Origin: Vibrio sp. CB1-14
Lineage (GTDB): Bacteria > Pseudomonadota > Gammaproteobacteria > Enterobacterales > Vibrionaceae
NCBI RefSeq assembly: GCF_040412085.2
Contig: NZ_CP115920.1
Coordinates: 1,612,001 to 1,676,000, forward strand
DNA length: 64,000 nucleotides
Direction: 5' to 3'
Positions 10,493-19,112 of the stretch are shown here, one piece after another (position 1 is the stretch's first letter; each line of letters starts with the position of its first letter). Below the pieces are notes generated by a model. The model did no database searches, had not been told where the DNA came from, and saw nothing but the letters and a program-made list of their open reading frames with translations. Both the position numbers and the translations under genes were made by a program.

Positions 10493-11170
10493 ATGCCCAA
10501 CAGTGCGTTGGTTTCTCTAAACAGTGTTAACAAGCAATTTGTTGATGGCAATGAAGTGCACGCGGTGCTTAGCGACTGCGAATTGGTGATGGCTACCGGC
10601 TCGAGCATTGCTCTAATGGGAGCGAGCGGGAGTGGCAAAAGTACGTTGATGAACATCATTGCGGGCTTTGAGCCTTTAAATTCAGGAAAGCTAGTTCTTG
10701 ATGGCCAAGATACGAGTCAATGGCGAGATAGTGACTGGAGCGATTTTCGCATCCACAAGTTAGGTGTTGTGTTCCAGCAGTTCAACTTATTGACGCCACT
10801 CAATGTGCGTCAAAACATTGCGTTTCCGCTGTCTCTTGCTCAAATGCAATGGAATGATTGGTGTGATTACTTAGTAGAGACATTAGGGCTAAGTGGACTA
10901 CTGGATAGACATGTCGCGGCGTTATCCGGTGGGCAGCAGCAAAGAGTTGCCATCGCTCGAGCGCTTGCTAGTCAGCCTAAGTTGCTTTTAGCAGATGAAC
11001 CAACGGGTAATTTGGATGAGCAATCGGGCAGAGAAGTCATGCAGCTTTTGGCCGACATTACCCAGCAAGGGAATACGGCGGTGCTTTTGGTCACGCACAG
11101 CGAGGAGTGTGCAGCTTTTATGCAGTCGAGATTACGTTTAGTGAACGGACAGCTTTATGACGCGAGTTAA
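10493..11170 (+). CDS. ABC transporter ATPase, LolD/MacB type (AttE-like)
   Basis: A 225-residue ATPase with Walker A GASGSGKST, Q-loop FQQFNLL, signature LSGGQQQRVAIARAL and Walker B LLLADEPTGNLD. The LADEPTGNLD form marks the LolD/MacB/FtsE group, which works with FtsX-type permeases in lipoprotein or envelope-stress transport rather than uptake. AAGGAGCC precedes the ATG. The gene overlaps the permease gene by 14 bases, and a lipoprotein with a CrtC/AttH domain follows, the arrangement annotated as AttEFGH in other proteobacteria. The cargo is unknown. Confidence 0.87.
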   Translation: MPNSALVSLNSVNKQFVDGNEVHAVLSDCELVMATGSSIALMGASGSGKSTLMNIIAGFEPLNSGKLVLDGQDTSQWRDSDWSDFRIHKLGVVFQQFNLLTPLNVRQNIAFPLSLAQMQWNDWCDYLVETLGLSGLLDRHVAALSGGQQQRVAIARALASQPKLLLADEPTGNLDEQSGREVMQLLADITQQGNTAVLLVTHSEECAAFMQSRLRLVNGQLYDAS

Positions 11171-13652
11171 GCTTTGGCATCTTGTGCTCGCACTGCGTGT
11201 TTATGCCCGTCATTATCTACAAGCTCCATTGCAAGCCGCCTCTATACTGATTGGTATCGTGCTTGCGGTGATGCTGTTTGTTGCGGTGCAAGCGATAAAC
11301 CTAAATGCAAAGCGCAGCTACGCTGATGCCGCAGAGCAACTGAGTCTGCCTGCCTCGCAATTTATCATCCCTCCTACTGGACAAAAGTACTTCTCAAACG
11401 ATCTCTATTTTCAGCTCAGGCAGGCTGGGTTGAGCCAATCACTGGCGGTACTTGAAGGACGCGTTCGCTCATCCGAAGGTCGGCGATATTCAGTGCAGGG
11501 CAGTGACGTCGTTGCGGCTGTCACCGCGACGATGAACCGTGGGAGAGAAGACGGTAAACAACCGATTTTTCTGTTCGACCAGCAATTGCCATTGACTGAC
11601 ATGCTTCAAGGTGAACCCATCGCTTTGGTGAGTGAACAACAGTTTGAGCAAATGGGGCGCCCTAGCCAGTTGATACTCGATGACACCAAGACACAAATTT
11701 ATGCCGTGCCAGATCAATGGCAACTGGGTAATCGAATGCTGGTGGACATTAGCTTCGCGGAGCGTTTACTCAATCGCTCTGGGCAGCTTAGCTACATAGC
11801 GGTGTTTGGAAGTCGCAGCGCGCAGGAGAAGCAATGGAAGAGCCTCGTCGCAGCGCAAGGCCAGTGGATTGAAAATACTCAAAGCAGCGATCTCGATTCA
11901 CTGACCGATAGTTTCCACCTAAATCTAACCGCAATGAGCATGCTGGCTTTTTTGGTAGGGCTGTTTATTGCCTACAATGGCGTGAAGTACAGTTTGTTAA
12001 AGCGCAGGCGATTGCTGGTTCAGCTGCAGCAAGCGGGACTTCAATCCACAATCGTCTTTACTGCTTTGTTGGTTGAGCTGACCATCATGGTTCTGCTTGG
12101 ATCCTTGCTTGGTTTTATATTCGGAATGCAGTTGAGTCATTGGCTGCATCCAACGGTAGCATTGACGTTGGAGCAGCTTTACGGCGCCACGCTCTTGCCA
12201 GGTTCTTGGCAATGGAGCTGGTTGTTTCAAGCCCTCTCTATCACGTTGACCGCTGCACTGGTGGCATGTTGGCAACATTTTCGGGGTAGCGTTCAGCAAC
12301 CTTTATCAATACACAGTGGCTATTACGCGCTTCCAGAACCACAAAAGACCACCCAGCTATTGGTTATGGCCATTGGTTTAACGATGTTGGCTGTAGTTGG
12401 ACTCGTGCTCAGTCATCATTTTCGGGTCACTATGCTTTGGCTTGGCGTGTTGGTGGTTGCTACGCCACTATATCTGCCTAAAGGCTTATTGTTGCTGAGC
12501 GCTTGGGCTGAAAAGCTGTTTACCAGTGGGTTGAAGCATTATCTCGTCGCTGAGCTTAAAGAGTTGGTTGCGCCGTTATCTCTCGCGATGATGGCACTGC
12601 TGCTGGCCATGACAGCGAACCTGGCGATGAATACCCTAGTGGTGAGTTTTGAGCATACATTGAAACAGTGGCTAGAGCAGCGCCTTCATGCGGACATTTA
12701 TATCAGTCCCGCTCAAAGTGAGATGAGCAGTATTCAAAGTACGTTGCAGTCTATGCCAGGAGTAAGTGCCATCTTCACTCAAAGCTATTTAGATACGACG
12801 GTTTCTAACCTTCCAACCAAGCTCGGCACCAAAAACACGTTAACACTTGAACAAACGATGGTCGTTAAAGAAATGGTGGACGACTTCTGGCCACGTTTTT
12901 ATCAAATGGAGCTAGCGGCTATCAGTGAACCAATGGCAGTGAAACTTGGATTAGCCCTTGGTGATGAGCTAGAAGTGGCGGAGCTAAACACTGCGCTTGA
13001 AAAACCACTAAAAGTCGGTGCAATATTTTATGATTACGGTTCACCAACAGGGGAGCTATTGATCGCTCCCGAACTTTGGCAGCGCGCTGAATTTTCGCCT
13101 GTACCCACTAGCTTGGGTATTGAATCAGAACTTGATAGCGATGATATGCGCAGGCGATTGATGGACGAGTTTGGGTTTAGTGACAACCAGCTCTACGATC
13201 AACAACAAATCAAAACCATAGCACTCGAGATTTTCTCACAGACATTTGCAGTCACTAAAGCATTGAACGGCGTCACGTTGATGGTGGCCGTCATCGGGTT
13301 GTTTAGTGCTTGTTTTATGCTCATAGAAGCGCGCAAAGCTGCAATAGCTAGGTTGTATGCGCTTGGAGTACGCAGTCGCGTGCTGCTGGGTATGGTTGTG
13401 ATGCAAATGGTGGTTTTGGTCTGCTTTACCTTATGTCTTGCACTGCCACTTGGTGCTTTGGTGGGTTACGTGTTAACTGACATGGTAACGCTGCGCGCGT
13501 TTGGTTGGAGCCTGCAATTTGTTTGGAGTTGGAGCGATATTGCGATGCTATCACTTGTGAGTATCGTAACGGCATCAGCGGCGACGGCATTGCCGTTGTG
13601 GCGTTTGGTGAAACGTCCAGCAATGTCGAGTCTTCAGAGCGAGGTGCTGTAA
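11157..13652 (+). CDS. Large FtsX-type ABC permease (AttFG-like)
   Basis: An 831-residue permease with an N-terminal membrane helix, a large periplasmic region (about residues 45-260), a block of about four helices (about 262-450), a second periplasmic region and a final three-helix FtsX domain (FAVTKALNGVTLMVAVIGLF to the end). Two FtsX units in one chain fit the AttF+AttG pair of the Att system or the YbbP/LolCE-like duplicated permeases. Start codon overlaps the ATPase gene, and the TAA overlaps the next ATG by one base (TAATG), so all three proteins are probably made together. Confidence 0.85.
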   Translation: MTRVKLWHLVLALRVYARHYLQAPLQAASILIGIVLAVMLFVAVQAINLNAKRSYADAAEQLSLPASQFIIPPTGQKYFSNDLYFQLRQAGLSQSLAVLEGRVRSSEGRRYSVQGSDVVAAVTATMNRGREDGKQPIFLFDQQLPLTDMLQGEPIALVSEQQFEQMGRPSQLILDDTKTQIYAVPDQWQLGNRMLVDISFAERLLNRSGQLSYIAVFGSRSAQEKQWKSLVAAQGQWIENTQSSDLDSLTDSFHLNLTAMSMLAFLVGLFIAYNGVKYSLLKRRRLLVQLQQAGLQSTIVFTALLVELTIMVLLGSLLGFIFGMQLSHWLHPTVALTLEQLYGATLLPGSWQWSWLFQALSITLTAALVACWQHFRGSVQQPLSIHSGYYALPEPQKTTQLLVMAIGLTMLAVVGLVLSHHFRVTMLWLGVLVVATPLYLPKGLLLLSAWAEKLFTSGLKHYLVAELKELVAPLSLAMMALLLAMTANLAMNTLVVSFEHTLKQWLEQRLHADIYISPAQSEMSSIQSTLQSMPGVSAIFTQSYLDTTVSNLPTKLGTKNTLTLEQTMVVKEMVDDFWPRFYQMELAAISEPMAVKLGLALGDELEVAELNTALEKPLKVGAIFYDYGSPTGELLIAPELWQRAEFSPVPTSLGIESELDSDDMRRRLMDEFGFSDNQLYDQQQIKTIALEIFSQTFAVTKALNGVTLMVAVIGLFSACFMLIEARKAAIARLYALGVRSRVLLGMVVMQMVVLVCFTLCLALPLGALVGYVLTDMVTLRAFGWSLQFVWSWSDIAMLSLVSIVTASAATALPLWRLVKRPAMSSLQSEVL

Positions 13653-14755
13653 TGAAAAATAGAGCCTCGTGTATTTTGGTGGCACTATTGCCACTCTTAC
13701 TTCTATTGAGCGGTTGCGAGGAGCCAAAGCCTCAAGGGTTTGGTGCTTTACTAGGTCAAGATGAACAAGGCTTTACTAAGGTCACAGCCAATCGAAATAT
13801 CGAGTTTCCTAGAGATCATCAAGCACATAAAGATTTTCGCTACGAGTGGTGGTATGTCACTGCAAATTTAGAAAACAGTGCAGGCGATACTTTTGGCGTT
13901 CAATGGACACAGTTTCGAATTGCTTTAGCGCCAGAAGAGCCGCAAAACATAGAAAAACAAGAGGCAAATTGGAACAGTACACAGATATACATGGCGCACA
14001 TTGCAATCACCATGCCAACACTTCATCTTACAGAAGAGAAATGGTCTCGCGCCCATCCAAAAATGGCAGGTGTGACTGAGCGGCCATTTCGTGTGTACTT
14101 GGATGATTGGCAATGGAATAGTGAGTCCGACGGCATGTTCCCCGCCACACTTTCCGTTGCTGCAGATACATTTAGCTATGAGCTTTCACTCTCTAGCGAG
14201 TCAGCCTTTCAGCTTCAGGGTGATAATGGATACAGTGTAAAAAGCGCCGATGGTAGAGTTGCTTCACATTATTACAGCCAGCCGTTTATTGACGTCACGG
14301 GCTCAATTCAAGTGGAAGGGCAAACACATCAAGTGACAGGGCAAGCTTGGATAGATCGAGAATGGAGTTCACGTTTTTTGCTCGGTTCTCAGCAAGGTTG
14401 GGACTGGTTCGCACTGAGGCTAGACACAGACACTAGCCTGGTGGTTTTTCAGCTCAGAGATAACCAAACAGGGGAAGCTAACTATGCTTATGGCCGATTG
14501 ATGTATCGTGACCGAGAAGGAATCACCATTAGCGCAGATGAACTCTCTCTAAAGGTAAAAACATACACAGACCTCAATGGCCACCCGCACCCGACATCGT
14601 GGCAACTCGACATACCAACGCACGAACTATTTTTGACGATAGATGCCATTAATCCCAACGCTAAAATGCCCTTGACCGTACCTTACTGGGAAGGACCTGT
14701 GCACATAAAAGGTTCTCATGAAGGTCTAGGGTATATGGAGCTAACGGGTTACTAA
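13652..14755 (+). CDS. CrtC/AttH-domain lipoprotein
   Basis: A 367-residue protein starting at ATG 13652 inside the permease stop. The longer upstream reading frame runs within the permease gene and is unlikely. A lipobox (LLLLLSGC, Cys near residue 23) marks it as a lipoprotein. The domain that follows (FRYEWWYVTANL, FGVQWTQFR, then GQAWIDREWSS and WDWFALRL) is the lipocalin-like CrtC/AttH fold, first known from carotenoid 1,2-hydratase and from AttH. In this setting it is the envelope partner of the ABC transporter. No carotenoid gene is nearby, so a hydratase role is not implied. Function: probably binds or hands over a lipid-like molecule (inference). Confidence 0.85.
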   Translation: MKNRASCILVALLPLLLLLSGCEEPKPQGFGALLGQDEQGFTKVTANRNIEFPRDHQAHKDFRYEWWYVTANLENSAGDTFGVQWTQFRIALAPEEPQNIEKQEANWNSTQIYMAHIAITMPTLHLTEEKWSRAHPKMAGVTERPFRVYLDDWQWNSESDGMFPATLSVAADTFSYELSLSSESAFQLQGDNGYSVKSADGRVASHYYSQPFIDVTGSIQVEGQTHQVTGQAWIDREWSSRFLLGSQQGWDWFALRLDTDTSLVVFQLRDNQTGEANYAYGRLMYRDREGITISADELSLKVKTYTDLNGHPHPTSWQLDIPTHELFLTIDAINPNAKMPLTVPYWEGPVHIKGSHEGLGYMELTGY

Positions 14756-14887
14756 GCCTTGTAATGTCGTTCGAGACGCAAACTTTAATGTAACGCACGT
14801 AATTGGCGTGCTTCGACTTGGTTTGCAATCTCCAACATAGTACACCTCTCTGTAGATGACTTAGGTATTTAAAATTGGAGAGGGTTC

Positions 14888-15318
14888 ATGCAGTCGCTCG
14901 TAGCTTTATCGATGTTTTCGATTCTATCGATCATCGCGTTGATTCACGTGTATTGGGCGTTTGGGCGTAAAAAGGGCGTTCAATTGGCGATCCCCAAATT
15001 AGAAGGGAGTAATGCGTTTACGCTGGGTGCTGGGGTGATATTTTTAGTGGCGATTTGCCTTTCGCTGTTTGCCTCACTGTCTTTAGGGTTAATAGAGTTA
15101 GTATTCATCGAACCTGAGCTGCTCGAGTATGTTCAGTGGGCAGGTATTGTTGTCGGAACGATTTTTATTTTAAGAGCGATAGGCGACTTTAACTTGGTTG
15201 GCTTTACCAAAAAAACAAACAGGGTGATTTTGCCGTGCTTGAGAATGTGCTCTATTCACCGCTGTGTTTATTGCTTGGCTCGGGCTACTTCTATCTGGTC
15301 TGGTGTGGAGAGACGTAA
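14888..15318 (+). pseudogene. DUF3995-family membrane protein, frameshifted
   Basis: After a good GGAGAGGG site, the ATG at 14888 opens a small membrane protein with about four helices (ALIHVYWAFGRKKG near the start, then GAGVIFLVAICLSLFASL). This is the DUF3995 pattern. In-frame reading past the A7 tract near 15210 gives a nonsense tail. Adding one A restores GDFAVLENVLYSPLCLLLGS and the natural end YLVWCGET at 15318. This is the same kind of homopolymer change as in the two broken genes at the left end. Function of the family is unknown. Confidence 0.75.
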
Positions 15319-15386
15319 TAGTGAACAAACGAAAAGAGCGCACCGAGGTAGTTACACTTCGAATGCGCTCCAATGACTAATCGTGA

Positions 15387-16904
15387 CTATTTTTCAGCTT
15401 GAGTAAACTCAGACCAGCTCAATACACCTTGTACTGCGCGTTTCCAACCGCTATAACGAGTTTCACGCTTTTCTGCATCACCAGATGGAATAAAGGTACG
15501 GTCGATTTCTGCTTTACCGGATACTTCCTCCAATCCCTCCCAGAAACCGACAGCAATACCAGCGAGGTAAGCTGCACCGAGTGCAGTGACTTCAACCACT
15601 TTTGGTCTGTGTACTTCTGTGTTCAATAGATCCGCTTGGAACTGCATCAAGAAGTTGTTCGCAACTGCACCGCCGTCTACACGTAAAGAGGCGAGCTCAA
15701 TGCCGGAGTCAGCTTGCATGGCATCAATCACGTCACGGCTTTGATAAGCAATACTTTCCAATGTCGCTCGGATGATATGATTCGCTCCTGTCCCGCGCGT
15801 CATACCAATAATGGTACCGCGTGCGTAAGCATCCCAGTACGGTGCGCCAAGGCCAGTGAAGGCTGGAACCACATACACGCCATTACTCGACTCTACTTTG
15901 TTCGCAAAGTACTCAGAGTCTTTCGCATCACTCAATAGCTTCATTTCATCGCGTAGCCACTGAATAGATGCTCCTCCCATAAATACAGAGCCTTCAAGCG
16001 CATAAGCAAGATCGCCTTTCGGGCCGCATGCGATGGTCGTTAGCAAAGAGTTTTTAGAATTAATTTTCTCTTTACCGGTATTCATCAGCATAAAGCATCC
16101 TGTGCCGTAGGTGTTTTTCGCTTGTCCTGGTTCTACACACATTTGGCCGAATAGCGCCGCTTGTTGATCACCTGCAATACCGGCAATAGGGATACGTGTA
16201 CCGCCTTTACCACCAATGTTGGTTTGGCCGTAAACTTCTGAAGATGGTTTCACTTCTGGCATCATAGAAAGTGGAATATCAAATTCTTTGAGAATGCGTT
16301 CGTCCCACTCAAGCGTATTGATATTGAAAAGCATGGTACGTGATGCGTTGGTGAAGTCAGTCACGTGGACGCGGCCTTGAGTCATCTTCCAGACTAGCCA
16401 TGTGTCTACAGTACCAAACATCAGTTTGCCTTCTTCAGCAAGGTCGCGTGCATCTTCGACGTTATCGAGGATCCATTTAACTTTCGTGCCTGAGAAGTAT
16501 GGGTCGAGTACCAGACCTGTGTTCTTACGAACATATTCTTCAAGGCCGTCGCGTTGTTTAAGTTCTTGACAGATTTCTGCTGTGCGGCGACATTGCCAGA
16601 CAATGGCGTTGTAGACTGGCACACCCGTTTCTTTGTTCCAAACGATGGTCGTTTCACGTTGGTTGGTAATGCCGATAGCGGCGACTTCATCTGAAGTGAT
16701 GCCCTTTTGGCCAAGTGCTTCAATCAGAGTGGAGCTCTGCGTGGCATAGATCTCTAGCGGATCATGCTCAACCCATCCAGCTTCTGGATAGATTTGAGTA
16801 AATTCTCTTTGGGCGACACTGACAATATTAGCGTCATGGTCAAGTACGACCGTTCGTGAGCTGGTGGTGCCTTGATCAAGAGCGACGATGTATTTCTTAG
16901 TCAT
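15387..16904 (-). CDS. glpK: Glycerol kinase
   Basis: 505 residues, the usual length. It phosphorylates glycerol with ATP to sn-glycerol 3-phosphate. Diagnostic segments: [17 protein letters not shown] at the N-terminus, [29 protein letters not shown], and GALEGS-type region with [18 protein letters not shown]; the C-terminal [20 protein letters not shown] is the FGGY-family signature. AAAGGACACT precedes the ATG. It lies 54 bases downstream of glpF in the same direction, and the two are probably one unit. Control by the GlpR encoded divergently is likely, given ATGTTCG half-sites upstream of glpF. Confidence 0.97.
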   Translation of the reverse strand: MTKKYIVALDQGTTSSRTVVLDHDANIVSVAQREFTQIYPEAGWVEHDPLEIYATQSSTLIEALGQKGITSDEVAAIGITNQRETTIVWNKETGVPVYNAIVWQCRRTAEICQELKQRDGLEEYVRKNTGLVLDPYFSGTKVKWILDNVEDARDLAEEGKLMFGTVDTWLVWKMTQGRVHVTDFTNASRTMLFNINTLEWDERILKEFDIPLSMMPEVKPSSEVYGQTNIGGKGGTRIPIAGIAGDQQAALFGQMCVEPGQAKNTYGTGCFMLMNTGKEKINSKNSLLTTIACGPKGDLAYALEGSVFMGGASIQWLRDEMKLLSDAKDSEYFANKVESSNGVYVVPAFTGLGAPYWDAYARGTIIGMTRGTGANHIIRATLESIAYQSRDVIDAMQADSGIELASLRVDGGAVANNFLMQFQADLLNTEVHRPKVVEVTALGAAYLAGIAVGFWEGLEEVSGKAEIDRTFIPSGDAEKRETRYSGWKRAVQGVLSWSEFTQAEK

Positions 16905-16958
16905 AGTAGTGTCCTTTTGATTTCGTTGTAATTATCTGTAGGGGATAGAGTTAACTTA

Positions 16959-17819
16959 TTAAACGTGTGCTTCCGTGTCGTTGACTTCAGCTTCTTCCTC
17001 GCACTGCGCAGGGCTAGTGCAACCGCCAGCAGCAGGAAGGTAAGCGCCAATCACTTTTGGATATAGCCAGCCGCCAAATAGGCCGCCTGCGATAGTGGCA
17101 AAAATAGGAACAATGAAATATGGGATATCTTTCGCTCCCGTCAGTGCATAATCCCAACCAGCAAAGTAGGCAAATAGCTTAGGACCGAAGTCACGTGCAG
17201 GGTTCATCGCAAAGCCGGTCAGTGCACCGAGCGAACCACCAATTGTCGCAACAAGTAAACCAATCAACAGTGGTACCATCGCACCGCGAGATTCGCCGCC
17301 GTTATTGCTATCACCAAACGCTAAAATGCCGAACATGAGAACTGCTGTGATGGTAAATTCCACCGCTGCTGCGCCTAAGAAGGACAGAGAAGCGTGAGGG
17401 TAGGTAGAGAAAATACCTGCTGTTGCGAGTGCTTCAGGTGTATCTCGTGCAACGCCGTTGGCAAGTTCCCAGTCGACAAACAAGTTGCTGAACAGTCCAT
17501 ATACCAACGCCGCAGCGCAGAATGCACCTGCAACTTGCGATGCGATATAAGGTAGTACCTTATGCTTTTCAAACCCGTGGAACGCAGCAAGAGCAATGGT
17601 CACCGCTGGATTGATGTGAGCACCAGAAACACCTGCGGTGCAGTACACAGCAAGCGCTACGGCTAAGCCCCATACGATACTCACTTCCCATTGGCCGAAC
17701 TCAGCACCGGTTAACACTAACGCCGCAACGCAGCCGACACCCCAAAATATAAGCAAGCCAGTACCAATAAACTCTGCGATACACTGGCCGAGTAGCGCAG
17801 GATCTTTTTTTATACTCAT
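16959..17819 (-). CDS. glpF: Glycerol uptake facilitator (aquaglyceroporin)
   Basis: 286 residues with six membrane helices and the two half-helix NPA loops, SGAHINPAVTIALA and GFAMNPARDFGPKL; the Asp after the second NPAR is typical of glycerol-conducting GlpF rather than water-only channels. It lets glycerol diffuse through the inner membrane, where GlpK traps it. AAGGAAAGAACT precedes the ATG. The C-terminal tail is acidic with two cysteines (GGCTSPAQCEEEAEV), which E. coli GlpF lacks. First gene of glpFK. Confidence 0.97.
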   Translation of the reverse strand: MSIKKDPALLGQCIAEFIGTGLLIFWGVGCVAALVLTGAEFGQWEVSIVWGLAVALAVYCTAGVSGAHINPAVTIALAAFHGFEKHKVLPYIASQVAGAFCAAALVYGLFSNLFVDWELANGVARDTPEALATAGIFSTYPHASLSFLGAAAVEFTITAVLMFGILAFGDSNNGGESRGAMVPLLIGLLVATIGGSLGALTGFAMNPARDFGPKLFAYFAGWDYALTGAKDIPYFIVPIFATIAGGLFGGWLYPKVIGAYLPAAGGCTSPAQCEEEAEVNDTEAHV

Positions 17820-18135
17820 AGTTCTTTCCTTGGTCTTGTTTCATATGCATATCAAATGTGCGCTGGGATTGTAGCTGATTAGACCAGTTAGAAATCCGGC
17901 TTAGATCTCATATGTGCGTACGAAAGTTAAAAATGTTCGTATTATGTTCACAATTGTTATCCAAAGCACATTTTATGTTCGTTTAGGTTATTTTTCGCGA
18001 AATAGAGCAGAGCTTCGTTTGCTTTAGCTGTAATCGAAGACAGTAATGGACAGATTTGGTGTAGCGACTATTTAAAACCTTACCAATACCAAGTAAACTC
18101 GAGGTTCACCATGGTTTTAACGCGAGGGAGTGTGG
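17820..18135. promoter_or_regulatory. glpF/glpR divergent control region with GlpR-like half-sites
   Basis: The core of the known GlpR operator is ATGTTCG. Copies occur here at 17933-17939 and 17975-17981, and ATGTTC at 17944-17949. Partner half-sites in the opposite direction are degenerate, so these are weaker than the palindrome in front of glpA. Their position in front of glpF suggests glycerol-dependent repression of glpFK and perhaps of glpR itself (inference). Confidence 0.55.
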
Positions 18136-18897
18136 TTGAAAGCGATAAAAAGACATCAGGAAATCATTGAATTGGTGACCACGCATGGCTACGTCAGCAC
18201 GGAAGATTTGGTTGAAAAGTTTCATGTGAGTCCACAGACGATTCGTCGAGACTTAAACGAATTGGCGGATGCGAACAAAATCAAACGTAATCACGGTGGG
18301 GCAACCATTGTGACCAGCTCTGAAAATTCGTCCTACCAAAGCCGCAAAGTCTCCAGTCAGGCAGAGAAAGAGCGGATTGCTGCGCAGCTCGTCAAACACA
18401 TACCGAATGGTGCCACACTGTTTATCGATATCGGTACCACGCCAGAGGCCATTGCTAAAGCGCTATTGGTTGAACACAGTGACTTGCGTATTGTGACCAA
18501 CAATATCAACGTTGCATCGATGTTGATGCACAAAGAAAGCTTCCGTGTCATCTTAGCAGGAGGTGAAGTTCGTGGTCGCGATGGCGGCGTCACAGGAGAG
18601 TCGACCATTGATTTCGTGGCTCAGTTTAGACTCGATTTTGGTATTTTAGGTATTAGTGGCATTGATTATGATGGCTCACTATTGGATTTCGATTACCATG
18701 AAGTTCGAGTAAAACGCGCGATCATTGAAAACAGTCGGAGCGTTTTGTTGGGAGTCGACCACAGTAAGTTTGGTCGCAATGCGATGGTGAAACTGGGTGG
18801 TATCGAAGAAGTCGACTTGGTCATCTCTGATATGAAACCACCAAAAGAGATCTGCAATGTTCTGAAAGATAATGAGATTAACGTCGAAATTGCTTAG
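18136..18897 (+). CDS. glpR: Glycerol-3-phosphate regulon repressor (DeoR family)
   Basis: About 253 residues. The DeoR-type N-terminal helix-turn-helix is clear (GYVSTEDLVEKFHVSPQTIR, residues about 18-38, then RDLNELADANKIKRNHGGA), followed by the sugar-phosphate-binding DeoRC domain (FIDIGTTPEAIAKAL, GITGLS-type region, VLLGVDHSKFGRNAMV). I chose TTG 18136 because GAGGGA (18124-18129) lies six bases upstream; a GTG at 18130 would overlap that site and adds only two residues. GlpR represses glp genes in the absence of glycerol 3-phosphate. Divergent from glpFK and upstream of glpABC. Confidence 0.92.
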   Translation: MKAIKRHQEIIELVTTHGYVSTEDLVEKFHVSPQTIRRDLNELADANKIKRNHGGATIVTSSENSSYQSRKVSSQAEKERIAAQLVKHIPNGATLFIDIGTTPEAIAKALLVEHSDLRIVTNNINVASMLMHKESFRVILAGGEVRGRDGGVTGESTIDFVAQFRLDFGILGISGIDYDGSLLDFDYHEVRVKRAIIENSRSVLLGVDHSKFGRNAMVKLGGIEEVDLVISDMKPPKEICNVLKDNEINVEIA

Positions 18898-18925
18898 CGT
18901 CTGATAACGAGTCGTGACTTGAGAG

Positions 18926-18950
18926 ACCAGCCTTTATGGCTGGTTTTTTT
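18926..18950 (+). terminator. Rho-independent terminator after glpR
   Basis: Stem ACCAGCC / GGCTGGT, loop TTTAT, then T7. It separates glpR from glpABC, which therefore needs its own promoter. Confidence 0.85.
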
Positions 18951-19019
18951 GTATCTGTGTTTTGTAGTCATGGCATTTATCAAAATTAAAGGTTTTTACC
19001 GAAACCAAATTGCGCGATT

Positions 19020-19039
19020 AAATGTTCGAACGAACATTT
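19020..19039. promoter_or_regulatory. GlpR-like operator upstream of glpA
   Basis: AAATGTTCG and CGAACATTT are exact inverted repeats separated by AA. The half-site matches the established E. coli GlpR consensus, but the spacer is two bases rather than the four usual in E. coli. It lies about 75 bases upstream of the glpA start and is the best operator in the window. Confidence 0.75.
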
Positions 19040-19112
19040 GTGAGCAAAATCCCGAAATTTATTGAGTTTTAATGCCACACTAATTGTGCGTTAATTCAAT
19101 GGGTGGGATGCA

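Noticed and set aside
13505..13651. An earlier start for the CrtC/AttH lipoprotein inside the permease gene
   Set aside because: The upstream codons run in a different frame of the permease and would bury the lipobox signal peptide that starts at 13652.
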